The translations under genes and the position numbers were made by a program. A DNA stretch of 12,886 nt from JABDDM01 sp038240295. Lineage in GTDB: Bacteria; Bacteroidota; Ignavibacteria; Palsa-1295. Position 1 is the stretch's first letter, and each line of letters opens with the position of its first letter. This document shows positions 12,863 through 12,886 of the stretch, piece by piece. The stretch lies in the NCBI GenBank assembly GCA_038240295.1, contig JBBSDW010000097.1, forward strand, positions 1 to 12,886, in the 5' to 3' direction. The notes beneath the pieces were generated by a model that ran no database searches, was not told where the DNA came from, and worked only from the letters and a program-made list of their open reading frames with translations.

Positions 12863-12886
12863 ACGGTTGAGTTGGCTCAAATTTGA

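Noticed and set aside
12695..12880. 61-residue minus-strand frame over the terminal repeats
   Set aside because: It coincides with the dispersed repeat arms; peptides such as RRAQDDL are typical false translations of this repeat.

Overview
The window reads as a chromosomal housekeeping segment from a member of the Bacteroidota/Chlorobiota (FCB) lineage, possibly an uncultured relative of Ignavibacteria or Kapabacteria. The support is: several Bacteroidota-type TAnnTTTG -7 promoter boxes; start codons that almost all lack a Shine-Dalgarno sequence; a four-cysteine PheS; DUF4142 and other lipoproteins; and an S23-type cassette with GTATGAAG-like inverted repeats. The phylum is an inference; no 16S gene is present.

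Layout. Positions 1-843 hold the 3' part of a tRNA-Arg(UCU), a cassette with 33-nt inverted ends carrying a frameshifted S23 four-helix-bundle gene, a tRNA-His(GUG), a strong terminator and a second terminator-like hairpin. Positions 852-3757 are a plus-strand block: gltX, the RNase P RNA gene rnpB, a small TPR gene and pyrE. A minus-strand DUF4142 lipoprotein gene (3817-4428) lies divergent to pheS (4556-5617). An unrecognised lipoprotein gene (5644-6378) and the decayed start of a second, similar lipoprotein gene (6380-6514) separate pheS from pheT (6511-8994). PheT carries a 15-residue insertion encoded by a palindromic element. A coiled-coil gene and zapA follow (9102-10042), then a repeat-like intergenic stretch, a minus-strand putative outer-membrane protein (10267-11274), and sucD (11480-12655), whose product has an unusual histone H1-like tail. 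The window ends in at least three arms of a dispersed CAAGTCATCCTGAGCC-type repeat.

How the genes work together. Most of the content serves translation: two tRNAs, RNase P RNA for tRNA 5' maturation, and glutamyl- and phenylalanyl-tRNA synthetases. pyrE belongs to pyrimidine synthesis, sucD to the TCA cycle, and the coiled-coil/zapA pair probably to Z-ring assembly. The accessory signals sit inside or between these conserved genes: the S23 cassette filling a tRNA spacer, the palindrome inside pheT, the lipoprotein genes inside pheS-pheT, and the basic tail on SucD. I found no CRISPR array, transposase or phage gene, and no complete undescribed system. The S23 cassette, the pheT insertion and the SucD tail are the best candidates for something new.
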